Assembly: GCF_000963885.1 (NCBI RefSeq)
Contig: NZ_BALE01000017.1
Location: 62,001-126,000 of the forward strand
Length of the DNA stretch: 64,000 bases
Source: Tanticharoenia sakaeratensis NBRC 103193
GTDB lineage: Bacteria; Pseudomonadota; Alphaproteobacteria; Acetobacterales; Acetobacteraceae
Direction: 5' to 3'
Within the stretch, counting starts at the first letter, position 1. The number at the start of each line of letters is the position of its first letter. This document shows, piece after piece, positions 55,819 through 64,000 of the stretch. Position numbers and translations under genes: made by a program. The notes below the pieces were generated by a model. It searched no databases. It saw only the letters and a program-made list of their open reading frames with translations, and had not been told where the DNA came from.

Positions 55819-57381
55819 ATGTCCGAGACCCTGACCGATACCGCTCTCAGCGCCCGGATTTCCGATGAAATCGCCCGTCGGCGCACATTCGCCATCATCT
55901 CGCATCCGGATGCCGGCAAGACGACGCTGACCGAGCGTATCCTGAGGGCGGGCGGCGCGATCCAGATGGCAGGCAACGTGCGTGCCAAGGGCGAGCGTCG
56001 CCGCACGCGTTCGGACTGGATGGGCATCGAGCGCGACCGTGGCATCTCGGTCGTCACCTCGGTCATGACGTTCGAATATGGCGGATGCATCTTCAACCTG
56101 CTCGACACGCCCGGCCATGAGGACTTCTCCGAAGATACCTACCGGACGCTGACGGCGGTGGATTGCGCCGTGATGGTGATCGATGCCGCCAAGGGCATCG
56201 AGGCCCGCACGCGCAAGCTGTTCGAGATCTGCCGCCTGCGCGACATTCCGATCGTCACGTTCATCAACAAGATGGACCGCGAGGCGCAGGACAGCTTCGC
56301 CCTTCTGGACGAGATCGGCTCAGGCCTCGCACTCGACACGTCACCCGCAACGTGGCCGATCGGCCGTGCCGCGAAATTTGCCGGAACGTACGACCTGCGT
56401 ACGCGTGAGGTGCGCCCTCACGAGACCCTGTCCCAGTCCGACGAACGCATGACGACGCTCGCCGAAGAGCTTGAGCTGGTCGAGGCCGCACTGCCGCCGT
56501 TCGACCGGGAGTCGTTCGACGCCGGGCACCTTACGCCGGTCTTCTTCGGCTCCGCCATGAAGGAAATCGGTGTCATCGATCTGCTGGATGCGCTGGTGGC
56601 CTATGGTCCGGCACCCCGGTCGCAGCCCTCCGAAAGCCGGGTGGTGGCGGCGGACGAGCCGGACATGACGGCGCTCGTGTTCAAGATCCAGGCGAACATG
56701 GACCCGAACCACCGCGATCGCATGGCCTTCGCGCGCATCTGCTCGGGACGTCTCACGCGCGGGATGCGGCTGCGCCATGGCCGCACCGGCAAGCAGTTCG
56801 CGCTCCATACCCCGCAGTTCTTCTTTGCCCGCGACCGGCAGCTGGCCGAAGAAGCATTTGCCGGCGACGTCGTGGGGATCCCGAACCACGGAACGCTCAG
56901 GATCGGCGACACGCTGACCGAGACAGAAGACCTGCGCTTCACGGGCGTTCCGCACTTCGCGCCCGAAATCCTGCGTCGTGTGCGTCTTGATGACGCGATG
57001 AAGGCCAAGAAGCTGCGCCAAGCGCTGGTCGAGTTGGCAGAGGAGGGGGTGGTGCAGCTGTTCCGTCCGCAGGACGGACTGCCGCCGATCGTAGGCGTGG
57101 TCGGCACGCTGCAGCTCGACGTGCTTCAGTCGCGCCTGAAGGGCGAGTATGGCGTGGCGATCGGCTTCGAATCGACGCCTTACACACTTGCGCGCTGGGT
57201 TACGGGTGACAAGGCCAAGCTCGAGACCTTCTCGATGGTCAACCGTTCGGCCATGGCGGACGATATCGACGGTGACCCGGTCTTCCTCGCCAGCTCCGCG
57301 TTCATGATGCGCCGCATGGCCGAACAGAATCCGGATCTCGCGTTTCACGACATCAAGCAGATCGGCATCGACATCGGATGA
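55819..57381 (+). CDS. prfC: peptide chain release factor 3
   Basis: Translational GTPase that removes RF1 or RF2 from the ribosome after termination. The protein has 520 residues, near the usual 525-530. G1 is H-P-D-A-G-K-T-T, G2 includes R-G-I-S-V-V-T-S-V-M-T-F, G3 is D-T-P-G-H-E-D-F-S-E-D-T, and G4 is N-K-M-D. The C-terminal RF3-specific domain follows, with V-G-V-V-G-T-L-Q-L-D-V. It lies 115 bases downstream of rpsD on the same strand. Confidence 0.95.
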   Translation: MSETLTDTALSARISDEIARRRTFAIISHPDAGKTTLTERILRAGGAIQMAGNVRAKGERRRTRSDWMGIERDRGISVVTSVMTFEYGGCIFNLLDTPGHEDFSEDTYRTLTAVDCAVMVIDAAKGIEARTRKLFEICRLRDIPIVTFINKMDREAQDSFALLDEIGSGLALDTSPATWPIGRAAKFAGTYDLRTREVRPHETLSQSDERMTTLAEELELVEAALPPFDRESFDAGHLTPVFFGSAMKEIGVIDLLDALVAYGPAPRSQPSESRVVAADEPDMTALVFKIQANMDPNHRDRMAFARICSGRLTRGMRLRHGRTGKQFALHTPQFFFARDRQLAEEAFAGDVVGIPNHGTLRIGDTLTETEDLRFTGVPHFAPEILRRVRLDDAMKAKKLRQALVELAEEGVVQLFRPQDGLPPIVGVVGTLQLDVLQSRLKGEYGVAIGFESTPYTLARWVTGDKAKLETFSMVNRSAMADDIDGDPVFLASSAFMMRRMAEQNPDLAFHDIKQIGIDIG

Positions 57382-57455
57382 TGGAGCAGCGCTGGTCGCC
57401 CGTCAGCCAGGCGCGACAGCGGCGTTCTTCGTACACCGGCTACTGCGTGGGAGAG

Positions 57456-57482
57456 GCGAGACCCGGGCATAACAGGTCTCGC
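57456..57482. repeat. stem-loop between prfC and a small lipoprotein gene
   Basis: GCGAGACC and GGTCTCGC form an 8-bp perfect stem with an 11-base loop between converging genes. There is no T run on either strand; it may help to end either transcript. Confidence 0.35.
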
Positions 57483-57499
57483 TGCGGCCTGTCCGACCG

Positions 57500-57694
57500 T
57501 TACGGCTGCGTCGGTGACGGCGGGGCGGAGCCGGACGCCGGGCCGGGTGTCGGCGAAGTCGTTGGAGAGTCATAGCCACCCGGGCCGCGCCAGTGATGAT
57601 GATGCGACGATTGCGCCGACATGCCCTGATCGTCACAAGCGGCGAGGGGAAGCGCGAGAAGAAGCCCGAACGAAGCAATCATGAACGTTTTCAT
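57500..57694 (-). CDS. small lipoprotein
   Basis: Predicted lipoprotein of 64 residues. The signal peptide L-L-L-A-L-P-L-A-A-C carries a clear lipobox. The short mature part has a run of four His and a Ser/Thr/Pro/Gly tail. GGAGG lies six bases before the ATG at 57694. No function is known. The His run could bind metal, but this is speculation. Confidence 0.8.
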   Translation of the reverse strand: MKTFMIASFGLLLALPLAACDDQGMSAQSSHHHHWRGPGGYDSPTTSPTPGPASGSAPPSPTQP

Positions 57695-57743
57695 GGGGTA
57701 CCTCCGCGCTGGTAACGCGCCCCACGTGGCGCAGTAGAATCGA

Positions 57744-57775
57744 CACAAAAAGAAACCCTGCCGAAGCAGGGTTTC
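57744..57775 (-). terminator. Rho-independent terminator after the proline-rich gene pair
   Basis: GAAACCCTGC pairs with GCAGGGTTTC around a CGAA (minus strand TTCG) tetraloop, followed on the minus strand by TTTTT. It begins two bases after the stop of the 34-residue gene. Confidence 0.88.
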
Positions 57776-57776
57776 G

Positions 57777-57881
57777 TCAGTTCGTCGGATTGCCCGGATC
57801 CTGCGGCATCGGTGTCGGCTTGTCCGGTTCGGGCTTGGGCGCCGGCTGTTCCGGCGGAAACTGTTCTTGTGAGCCGGTCAT
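57777..57881 (-). CDS. 34-residue proline-rich small protein
   Basis: Tiny hydrophilic protein, about one third proline with Glu, Gln, Asp and Lys. It has no hydrophobic segment or known domain. GGAG lies seven bases before the ATG at 57881, and that ATG overlaps the stop of the upstream 43-residue gene as ATGA. A strong terminator follows almost at once. The ribosome site, coupling and terminator together support a real gene despite its size. Confidence 0.6.
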   Translation of the reverse strand: MTGSQEQFPPEQPAPKPEPDKPTPMPQDPGNPTN

Positions 57882-58009
57882 TTGGCGTCTCCACCGTTCT
57901 CCGGACCGCCTTCGTGTTCCGGGCCTTCGTCCTGCTGGGGGCTTCTGTCGGGATAAGGCTCGAAGGGCTCTTCCGAACCCGGCGACGTCGGGTTTTTGGG
58001 ATCAGGCAT
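57878..58009 (-). CDS. 43-residue acidic, proline-rich small protein
   Basis: Tiny protein rich in Pro, Glu, Asp and Gly, without Cys, Trp or hydrophobic stretches; probably disordered. The start is supported by AAGGAGG five bases upstream of the ATG at 58009, one of the strongest ribosome sites in the window. Its stop overlaps the start of the 34-residue gene by four bases. A GGAAC element upstream hints at an EcfG-type -35, but the matching -10 (CGTT) is not clear. Function unknown. Confidence 0.65.
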   Translation of the reverse strand: MPDPKNPTSPGSEEPFEPYPDRSPQQDEGPEHEGGPENGGDAK

Positions 58010-58273
58010 ATCTGCCTCCTTGATGGATACGGACTCAAGACACGCCATCCCTGAGAGTTCCGAAAAACAATCCGTGTGATCCCGCGGCCGGGCAGGGCAG
58101 CCGGGGGGCATCTCATGGCCCGTATGACGTCTTTGCAGACCCTCATGCTCCAAAACTGACTGCTCGGATAAATTTCTGGAAATTGCCAAATCGATACGGT
58201 TAAGCTCGTTTCGGTCCCATCACGTTCCGATTCCGGTGCGGGCAGGGATATCGGCGTCACGTGGAGTATTCAG

Positions 58274-60754
58274 ATGTCCCGGAAAGTGTGTTCCGTTCTG
58301 ACGAGCGCAGTGCTGGTCTCGACAGCGCTCAGCCCCTGCGTGGTTCTCGCGCAGTCGGCGTCTGATGCAGCGGGTCATGCTTCCAAAGCTCACGGTTCTC
58401 GCCATGTTGCGCCCCATCGGCATGCGATGCATCCCGCGGCGATCCCTGCGAGAGGGACTGCAGTGCCTGCATCCACCACGGTCGCGCCCCCCGTGCAGCC
58501 CCATGCAAAGGCGGAAAATGTCGATGTCATCAGCGCGCGTCGCAATCTGACCATCGGTGGCGGCCTGCTGCGGCGCGTCGACGTGCCGCGCAACATCCAG
58601 ACCGTCAGCCAGGACTATATCGCCAAGCAGTCACCGACCCAGAACGTCGCAAACCTTCTGTCCATGATGCCCAGCGTCAACGTCATGCCGGGCGATGCGG
58701 CAGGCATCAACAGTTCCGGAATTCAGGTCCGTGGACTGTCGAGTAATGATATCGGCTGGGTGATGGACGGCGCGCCGACCCTGTCTCCAGGCGCCGGATC
58801 CTATCAGGCCGAGATGCTGGACACGGAGAACATGCAGGAGATCGCGATCGCGCCCGGATCGGCCGCGACTGACGACCCGGTGACCAGTTCGCTGGCCGGC
58901 ACGATCTACACGAAAATGCGCGATCCGACCGAGCATGCAGGCGCCCAGACCGACTTCACCTATGGCTCGTTCAACACCTATCGCGGATTTTTCCGTGGCG
59001 ACACCGGTGAGATCGGTCATTCGGGCGTCCGCGCCTTTGCCTCAGTTTCCGAAGCGAAAGAGCAGCACTGGTTCGGCGTCGGGGAGCAGGGCAAGATCCA
59101 CTCGGACGCAAAAATCCTTAAGACATTTGCCAATGGCAGTTCGATCGCTTTCGAACAGGTCCTGAATATTTCGAGTTCCGGATATTACTACAACCCCACG
59201 CTGTCCGTCTGGCGGCAGTCGAAATGGGGCAGCCCCGACGCGACCTACGGCGGCGTCACCGATGGAAGCTTCTACAAGCTGAACACGGCCGATCCGTTCT
59301 ATTCCGGCACTGTGCTGATGCCCATGAAGTTCGTGCTGCCTCACAACCTGACGCTGACCGACACGCCCTATTTCTGGTACGGCTATGGATGGTCGCTGGG
59401 CGGGACGACGGTACAACAGGGCAGCACCTATGCCGGTGCCTCGACGGTGGATGTCAACCTCGCCCAGGGGACGGGTGCATCGTCGGTCCCGGCCGGAACG
59501 TCGGTGCTCGTGGACAGCGCAGGCTACGGCCTGACCTATATCGGTGGAAACAACCTCAAGCTGAACTGGCACACCGCGCATAACGATCTGTATGCCGGGT
59601 ACTGGTACGAAAACTACAATCTCAACGAGAAGGATCCGGTCGGCATTGTCGATCAGTCGTCGGGCAATCCCTTCGACATCACGCAGGGCCACAACCAGTA
59701 TACCGTGGCAGGCGGCGGCAAATGGTATGCCGCCGACTATTTTCTGCACTACCAGCTCAATGCGATCTATCTTGGCGACAGCTTTTCCTGGTTCGACAAT
59801 CGCCTGAATATATCGGCAGGTTTCAAGGATGTGATGGTCACGCGTTCCGCTGACAACTATCTTGCGGGCTCGACCCCGCATCAGGGCGTCAGTGAGAACG
59901 TGCCGCTTCCGACGCTCGGTATCCGATACAACTTCGACCGGCGAAACCAGCTCTACGTGCTGGGTGAGGGCGATTATCGTCAGCCCTACATGGGCAGCAC
60001 GCTGGATGCCTATTCGATTTCCTCCGGCGCATTGGTCAACGGCAGTTCAACGCCGAAATCCGAATACGCGATCAAGGAAGAACTGGGATACCGCTACAAC
60101 GGAGACCGCCTGATCGCGTCCGTCATTTTCTACAACATGAACATCGTCAACCGGCTTTTGACGCTCAATACCTACCAGAACGGCGTCCAGATCAGTCGGA
60201 CGTTGAACGCCGGCGGACAGACCAGCCGTGGCGTGGATGTCCAGCTTGCCACGACGCCATTCTGGGGACGGTTCACGCCCTATGTCACTTTCGCATATCT
60301 GAATGCGCGGCAGGACAACAACGTCGAGGCCGCCACGACGACCGACCAGACGGACTACCTGCCGACGGCCGGAAAAACGCAGATCCTGAGCCCGCATTAC
60401 CAGGCGGGTCTGGGGCTCACCTATGACGACGGCCATTTCTTCGGCAATCTCAACGTGCGCTATGTGGGCACGCAATACGCGACCCTCATGAACGACGAGA
60501 CCGTGCCGGGATACGTGACGGATTCCATGACGTTCGGCTACCGCCGTGCACGGCTGGGCTTCCTCAAGACGCCGAAAATCCAGGTCTCGCTCAACAATCT
60601 CAACGGATCGACGCAGAGGATCGGTGTCTACGGCTATACGAACAACGCCCGCGCGACACGCGGCGTATTCGGTGGCACGATCGCCGGCAGCAGCCCGACC
60701 TACTACATCGATCCCGGGTTCGCGGCTCTGATGACGGTCAGCGTCGGCCTGTAA
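58274..60754 (+). CDS. TonB-dependent outer-membrane receptor
   Basis: Outer-membrane beta-barrel receptor of 826 residues driven by TonB. A signal peptide (cleavage near A-Q-S) is followed by a His/Ala/Pro-rich stretch, a TonB-box-like E-N-V-D-V-I-S segment near residue 82, the plug domain (R-N-I-Q-T-V-S, G-I-Q-V-R-G-L near 160), and a barrel with many aromatic-rich strands. The ligand is unknown; ferric siderophores are common. The last residues V-S-V-G-L lack the usual terminal aromatic. GGAG lies seven bases before the ATG. Confidence 0.92.
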   Translation: MSRKVCSVLTSAVLVSTALSPCVVLAQSASDAAGHASKAHGSRHVAPHRHAMHPAAIPARGTAVPASTTVAPPVQPHAKAENVDVISARRNLTIGGGLLRRVDVPRNIQTVSQDYIAKQSPTQNVANLLSMMPSVNVMPGDAAGINSSGIQVRGLSSNDIGWVMDGAPTLSPGAGSYQAEMLDTENMQEIAIAPGSAATDDPVTSSLAGTIYTKMRDPTEHAGAQTDFTYGSFNTYRGFFRGDTGEIGHSGVRAFASVSEAKEQHWFGVGEQGKIHSDAKILKTFANGSSIAFEQVLNISSSGYYYNPTLSVWRQSKWGSPDATYGGVTDGSFYKLNTADPFYSGTVLMPMKFVLPHNLTLTDTPYFWYGYGWSLGGTTVQQGSTYAGASTVDVNLAQGTGASSVPAGTSVLVDSAGYGLTYIGGNNLKLNWHTAHNDLYAGYWYENYNLNEKDPVGIVDQSSGNPFDITQGHNQYTVAGGGKWYAADYFLHYQLNAIYLGDSFSWFDNRLNISAGFKDVMVTRSADNYLAGSTPHQGVSENVPLPTLGIRYNFDRRNQLYVLGEGDYRQPYMGSTLDAYSISSGALVNGSSTPKSEYAIKEELGYRYNGDRLIASVIFYNMNIVNRLLTLNTYQNGVQISRTLNAGGQTSRGVDVQLATTPFWGRFTPYVTFAYLNARQDNNVEAATTTDQTDYLPTAGKTQILSPHYQAGLGLTYDDGHFFGNLNVRYVGTQYATLMNDETVPGYVTDSMTFGYRRARLGFLKTPKIQVSLNNLNGSTQRIGVYGYTNNARATRGVFGGTIAGSSPTYYIDPGFAALMTVSVGL

Positions 60755-60762
60755 CTCTTATC

Positions 60763-61716
60763 CTATGGCAGACGGGCGATCCGCTCTGCCAGCAGGTCAT
60801 AGAACCCGTCCGTATCGGCGTTTCTCAGATAGAACACGTTGGGCGGACGGTCGGTGACATGCCAGTAGTCGACGCAGGTCGCGCCCCGCGTGAACGTGCC
60901 CGCACATTCGATGCCGACATGGCATTCCCGACCCGTGAAGAGATCAGGACGCAGCAGCCATGCGATCGTGCATGGATCGTGAAGTGGCGCGCCCGACCCG
61001 CCATATTTCGCAAGGTCGAACCGTTCGGAAAAGCCGAGCATTCCAGCCACAACCTGTCCGGCCCTGTTGCCGAGTTCTGCAAAGCGTCGCAGCCGCGCCG
61101 GTGTCGTAAGGCACTGATGTGTCACGTCCAGCGGCACCATCGTGAGCGGGATTCCGGCGCGCAGGACAATGTCCGCGGCTTCCGGGTCGACATAGACGTT
61201 GAATTCCGCGCTCGGGGTGATGTTGCCTCCTTCGAAACAGGCGCCGCCCATCCACACGATGTCCCGGATACGCGAGAATGCGTCGGGTGCCCTGGTGAAC
61301 AGGTTCGCGCTGTTGGTCATCGGTCCCAGCACAACCAATGTGACCGAACCCGGGTCCCGCTCGCGCAATGTCCGCGCAAGAAAACCCAAGGCATCGGTCG
61401 AGGCGGGCGCCCGGGACGGGGCAGGGAGATCGGACCCGTCCAGCCCTGTCGGGCCGTGGACATGTGCGCCCGTGACAGGTGCACGGGCTACGAGCGGACG
61501 GTCGGCGCCGACATGGACGGCGATGTCGGCCCGCTCGGCCAGATCGAGAATGCGGATGGCGTTGGCGGTCGTGTGCGGGAGCGGCACGTTGCCTGCGACA
61601 GTCGTGATGCCTGCCACGTCGAGTTCGGGAGATGCGAGGGCAAGGAGAATTGCGACGGCATCGTCCTGGCCTGGATCGGTGTCGATGACGATCGTCCGGG
61701 GCGCGGTGTCGGTCAT
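60763..61716 (-). CDS. nucleoside hydrolase (IunH/Rih family)
   Basis: Hydrolase of 317 residues splitting nucleosides into base and ribose. The Ca-binding signature D-T-D-P-G-Q-D-D lies near residue 11. V-V-L-G-P-M-T-N, M-G-G near residue 154, N-x-Y-x-D-P-E-A near 170 and the late H-D-P-C segment complete the active site. The base preference cannot be read. The ATG at 61716 begins the conserved region; ribosome signal is weak. It converges with the TonB receptor gene. Confidence 0.93.
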   Translation of the reverse strand: MTDTAPRTIVIDTDPGQDDAVAILLALASPELDVAGITTVAGNVPLPHTTANAIRILDLAERADIAVHVGADRPLVARAPVTGAHVHGPTGLDGSDLPAPSRAPASTDALGFLARTLRERDPGSVTLVVLGPMTNSANLFTRAPDAFSRIRDIVWMGGACFEGGNITPSAEFNVYVDPEAADIVLRAGIPLTMVPLDVTHQCLTTPARLRRFAELGNRAGQVVAGMLGFSERFDLAKYGGSGAPLHDPCTIAWLLRPDLFTGRECHVGIECAGTFTRGATCVDYWHVTDRPPNVFYLRNADTDGFYDLLAERIARLP

Positions 61717-62094
61717 GCCAGGGCTTTCGGCTGTGAGAGCGATCCGGATTCGTATCATGACAAATGCCTCCGCCGCATCATCGATACGTTATCGGTTCGA
61801 TCACATCCGGACAGGGGCAGACGGATTTCCGGGTTCTTTTCGTGACGCCCGATGGTGCTTTCGTTTTCAAAGCGCATGTCGCGTCGGGTCATGGAGTATG
61901 CGGCCGCGTCGTGGTCAGTTGCCCGGAGGAGGTGGTTGCCGACCCGCATAGTCGGCTGCGACACGGCGATGCCGACGGCTGGGGATGACGCGAGCAGACG
62001 CGGTACCGACTGTGCGTTTTCAGTTCCGGATGTGGGCGTGCGCGCGTTCTGCGGCGGAGCGCATGACGATGAGGAGATCGCGAACAGCTACCCC
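61717..62094. other. 378-base intergenic region, nothing recognised
   Basis: The gap lies between the start of the nucleoside hydrolase and the end of the TGA-interrupted gene. Possible short ORFs on both strands have no ribosome site and no recognised domain. Confidence 0.45.
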
Positions 62095-63033
62095 TTACCG
62101 GATTTCGCTCGTCACTTCATGGGTGATTTCCGCCTGCTCGTCATGCGCTGCCAGATCAGCATCCGCGCCGTAGAGGGCTTGCAATGTCGCAAGGTCGAAC
62201 GACGTCAGCTGCCTGGGAGCCCCCTGCTGAAACCGATCCTGATTGTACAGGCTCATGATCGATCCTTTGTAGAAAACATCACCGAGTTTCGGAGACGTCA
62301 GACTCGCGAAGGCAATGTAGTCGGCAAGTTGTCCCCAGGTCGGCCCGGCGGATCGGGGAAGGTCGACGATCATGATGAGGTAGGTTGCGCGCAGCTGTGT
62401 CCGCTTGTGACCAAACACGCCTCTAATGCTGTCCGACAGGACCTTGGCCGGTCCAGAAGCCTGGGATCCGCGCGACAGTATTGCAATCACGCCGTCCGCC
62501 GGATCGGTGCTGATTGCGCGATACCATCGGACCGGTCGGTCCTCGCGTAACTGCCTGATGTCGGATTCGTCCGGTAGTGCATAGTCATCGCGCGTCAGGC
62601 CGCTGGAATCAGTGCCTCTTCCGAGGAAGGGATCGTCGTGGAGCACGGTATTGAAGGTCTGCGTGCCGTTCTGAGTAAAGAAGATGAGCAGGTTCTGTTT
62701 CGAGCAGTCTGCTTCCTGTCCCTTGAACGCCAATCTGGACAAGCGATTAGTGTGACTGGCCACGATGCTGTAAAACGGTTCGCGCAGTCCTGACACAACA
62801 GGACAGGGAGGAGCACCTCAACGAGAAACCTGCTCGTACCAAGGAGCCGTCGTCACCTGTTCCACGGCGTGACGAACTGAATCCGGGCTGACGCCATGAA
62901 CAGTGATCGTTTCACCCGACGGGTTCGAGGGCCCGGCTGGCGTCATATGAGCGTTGCTGGCGGCACGGGCGGTCGAAGACGTCAGGATCGCGAGAAGCAA
63001 CGCCCTGAACAGGTTGATCTCATTACGGAGCAT
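62095..63033 (-). pseudogene. secreted hypothetical protein gene interrupted by one in-frame TGA
   Basis: One reading frame of 313 codons contains a single TGA at 62818-62820, codon 72. The first part has GGAGG nine bases before the ATG at 63033, a signal peptide ending near A-R-A, and ends W-Y-E-Q-V-S-R. After the TGA it continues G-A-P-P-C-P-V-V-S-G-L, with C-x(n)-N-L-L-I-F-F-T, and later L-A-D-Y-I-A-F and L-Q-A-L-Y segments. From memory of alphaproteobacterial exported proteins with a W-x4-C-P-x-V-x-G-L motif, the TGA falls where a Trp (TGG) is expected. Readings: recent nonsense mutation, sequencing error, or read-through. Confidence 0.75.
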
Positions 63034-63944
63034 GGCCCTATACCTCCGACACACCGTTTATTATCATAGTGTGTCAGGATTCACCTTGGTGTGCCAGAGA
63101 ATTTCATACAATTTCCAGTGGGCGCACCGTTCAGACAGGAATGGTGGACGTGAACCGTCGGTCCTCTGACCCGGCGCGCGACGGGTGGCCACTGGGAGCG
63201 TATGTGACATCGGCGAAAAAATGGATGCCTATGCCATAAGTGCACTGCGTTATCTGCTCGATAGGCCGCCAGATATTGGGCGTCAGAGGACCGCTGGCCG
63301 GCTCGCTGTTTTTGTTGAACGCCCACCGACGGACGACGTGCGGGATAGCTCGAAGCTCTGATTCACGCTCAGCGGGCCGTGTGATGGCTTGCCACCGCCT
63401 ATCCGATAGGCTCATGGCTGCCTTCATTATCGGCCGTACGCTTTGCTCGACACCCAAGAACGGAACGCGGGCGACCTGCAACGGTGCAGACACAAGCGCG
63501 GATCGACGCTGCACGCGTCTGTTGATGCGCCCGCTTCATCGACGAGCATTGCGCATCATGTCGGCCAATCTTGATGATTGCACGGAGATTGACCGCCTCG
63601 GCGCCGTTATCCGCAATGTAGCCGGCCAGAACGCCGGACCAGCATGCGCCGGGCAGGGCTATATCGAGATCAGGCCGGCCACTTCAGCGGACAGGCCAAG
63701 GATTGCGAGCACTACGCGTCGATGTCCGCCGGGACATACGCCATCATCTCGGGTTGTCCCTTGCTCGACCTTACAATTCCGCAATTACCTCCAGGCGGTA
63801 CAGGCGTGCCTGCTTCGCGATGACTGCGGCGGAATTCCAGAAATTGGGTTGTCGGGCACCCCGGCTCAGCATTTGAAATGTGACGCTTGCAGCACTGCGT
63901 CAAACCGATAGGGTGTCGGGACCGTTCCGATGGAGGATCGATCT
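63034..63944. other. 911-base degenerate region without a supported gene
   Basis: This stretch is AT-richer than the rest of the window, especially at 63050-63120. Readings on both strands are Arg/Cys/Ser-rich and lack ribosome sites. On the minus strand a frame near 63580-63650 weakly recalls the A-D-x(n)-L-R-A-I-I segment of IS5-type transposases, and 63131-63514 has a weak W-x-P-x-E pattern. Neither is good enough to call. It looks like decayed DNA at the edge of a less conserved region. Confidence 0.4.
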
Positions 63945-64000
63945 GTGATGCCGGACATGTCTTGTCATCCTGCCTCGCCCCGGTTGCTCCGTGCGTCCCG
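63945..64000 (+). CDS. possible 5' end of a gene running off the window
   Basis: GGAGG at 63932-63936 lies eight bases before GTG 63945 and eleven before the adjacent in-frame ATG 63948. The frame stays open to the window end, giving about 18 residues (M-M-P-D-M-S-C-H-P). Too short to identify. Confidence 0.3.
   Translation, partial: MMPDMSCHPASPRLLRAS

Noticed and set aside
58041-58075. EcfG-type stress promoter (GGAAC...CGTT) before the small proline-rich genes
   Set aside because: GGAAC is present on the minus strand, but the expected CGTT at 16-17 bases is not matched.
63131-63514. Minus-strand frame with a weak resemblance to transglutaminase-like cysteine proteases
   Set aside because: Only a loose W-x-P-x-E pattern is seen; the key G-D-C-E-D motif is absent, so I do not call a pseudogene.
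63240-63911. 223-residue plus-strand ORF
   Set aside because: Arg/Cys/Ser-rich, no ribosome site, no domain; fits degenerate DNA.

Overview
The window is about 64 kb of high-GC chromosomal DNA, densely packed with genes that have alphaproteobacterial relatives. It best fits an acetic acid bacterium or close relative (Acetobacteraceae). The case rests on high third-position GC, the argS-SPOR-scpA-scpB-tatB-tatC-serS gene order, a short second GltX, a SUV3-type helicase, a DUF2076 protein and class II DAHP synthase. The family assignment is an inference from gene content; no rRNA or tRNA marker is present.

Layout: (1) 1-665, two tandem glycine-zipper lipoproteins on the minus strand. (2) 991-7145, the rod-shape and elongasome cluster mreB-mreC-mreD-mrdA(PBP2)-rodA, followed by a DUF3293 gene. 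(3) 7223-18612, class I aldolase, glyQS, a DUF2076 protein, a Rieske/flavoprotein reductase, aspS, exonuclease III, an A-type Fe-S carrier and a dGTPase-like enzyme. (4) 19084-26108, argS, a SPOR protein, scpA, scpB, tatB, tatC and serS, tightly spaced and probably one operon. (5) 26678-32883, a lone receiver protein, then a minus-strand five-gene run: NMT1/THI5-like binding protein, M24 peptidase, ABC ATPase, ABC permease and SUV3-like helicase, with junctions of 5 nt or less. (6) 33112-43094, ferredoxin-NADP reductase, glutathione reductase, an alpha/beta hydrolase, a membrane protein, a MOSC protein, a small secreted protein, AlkB, DAHP synthase, a nicotinate phosphoribosyltransferase-like enzyme and an acidic hypothetical. 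(7) 43112-57381, an S41 protease, ribokinase, FosA-type enzyme, gltX, a hydrolase, an Hsp70-like ATPase, the cysS-trmJ-VOC operon, a MATE exporter, a Kbp-like BON-LysM protein, rpsD and prfC. (8) 57500-64000, small proline-rich proteins and a small lipoprotein, a TonB-dependent receptor, a nucleoside hydrolase, and a decaying AT-richer end that includes a gene interrupted by an in-frame TGA.

Most of the content is housekeeping: cell wall elongation, aminoacyl-tRNA synthesis, chromosome condensation, Tat export, redox cofactors and translation. The least ordinary items are: the transporter, peptidase and helicase operon at 27145-32883; two overlapping tiny proline-rich genes at 57777-58009 with their own terminator; a 15-bp repeat bracketing ribokinase; the absence of tatA and nagZ from an otherwise conserved cluster; and the TGA-interrupted gene at 62095-63033. 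I found no CRISPR array, no intact insertion sequence, no prophage, and no rRNA or tRNA gene.
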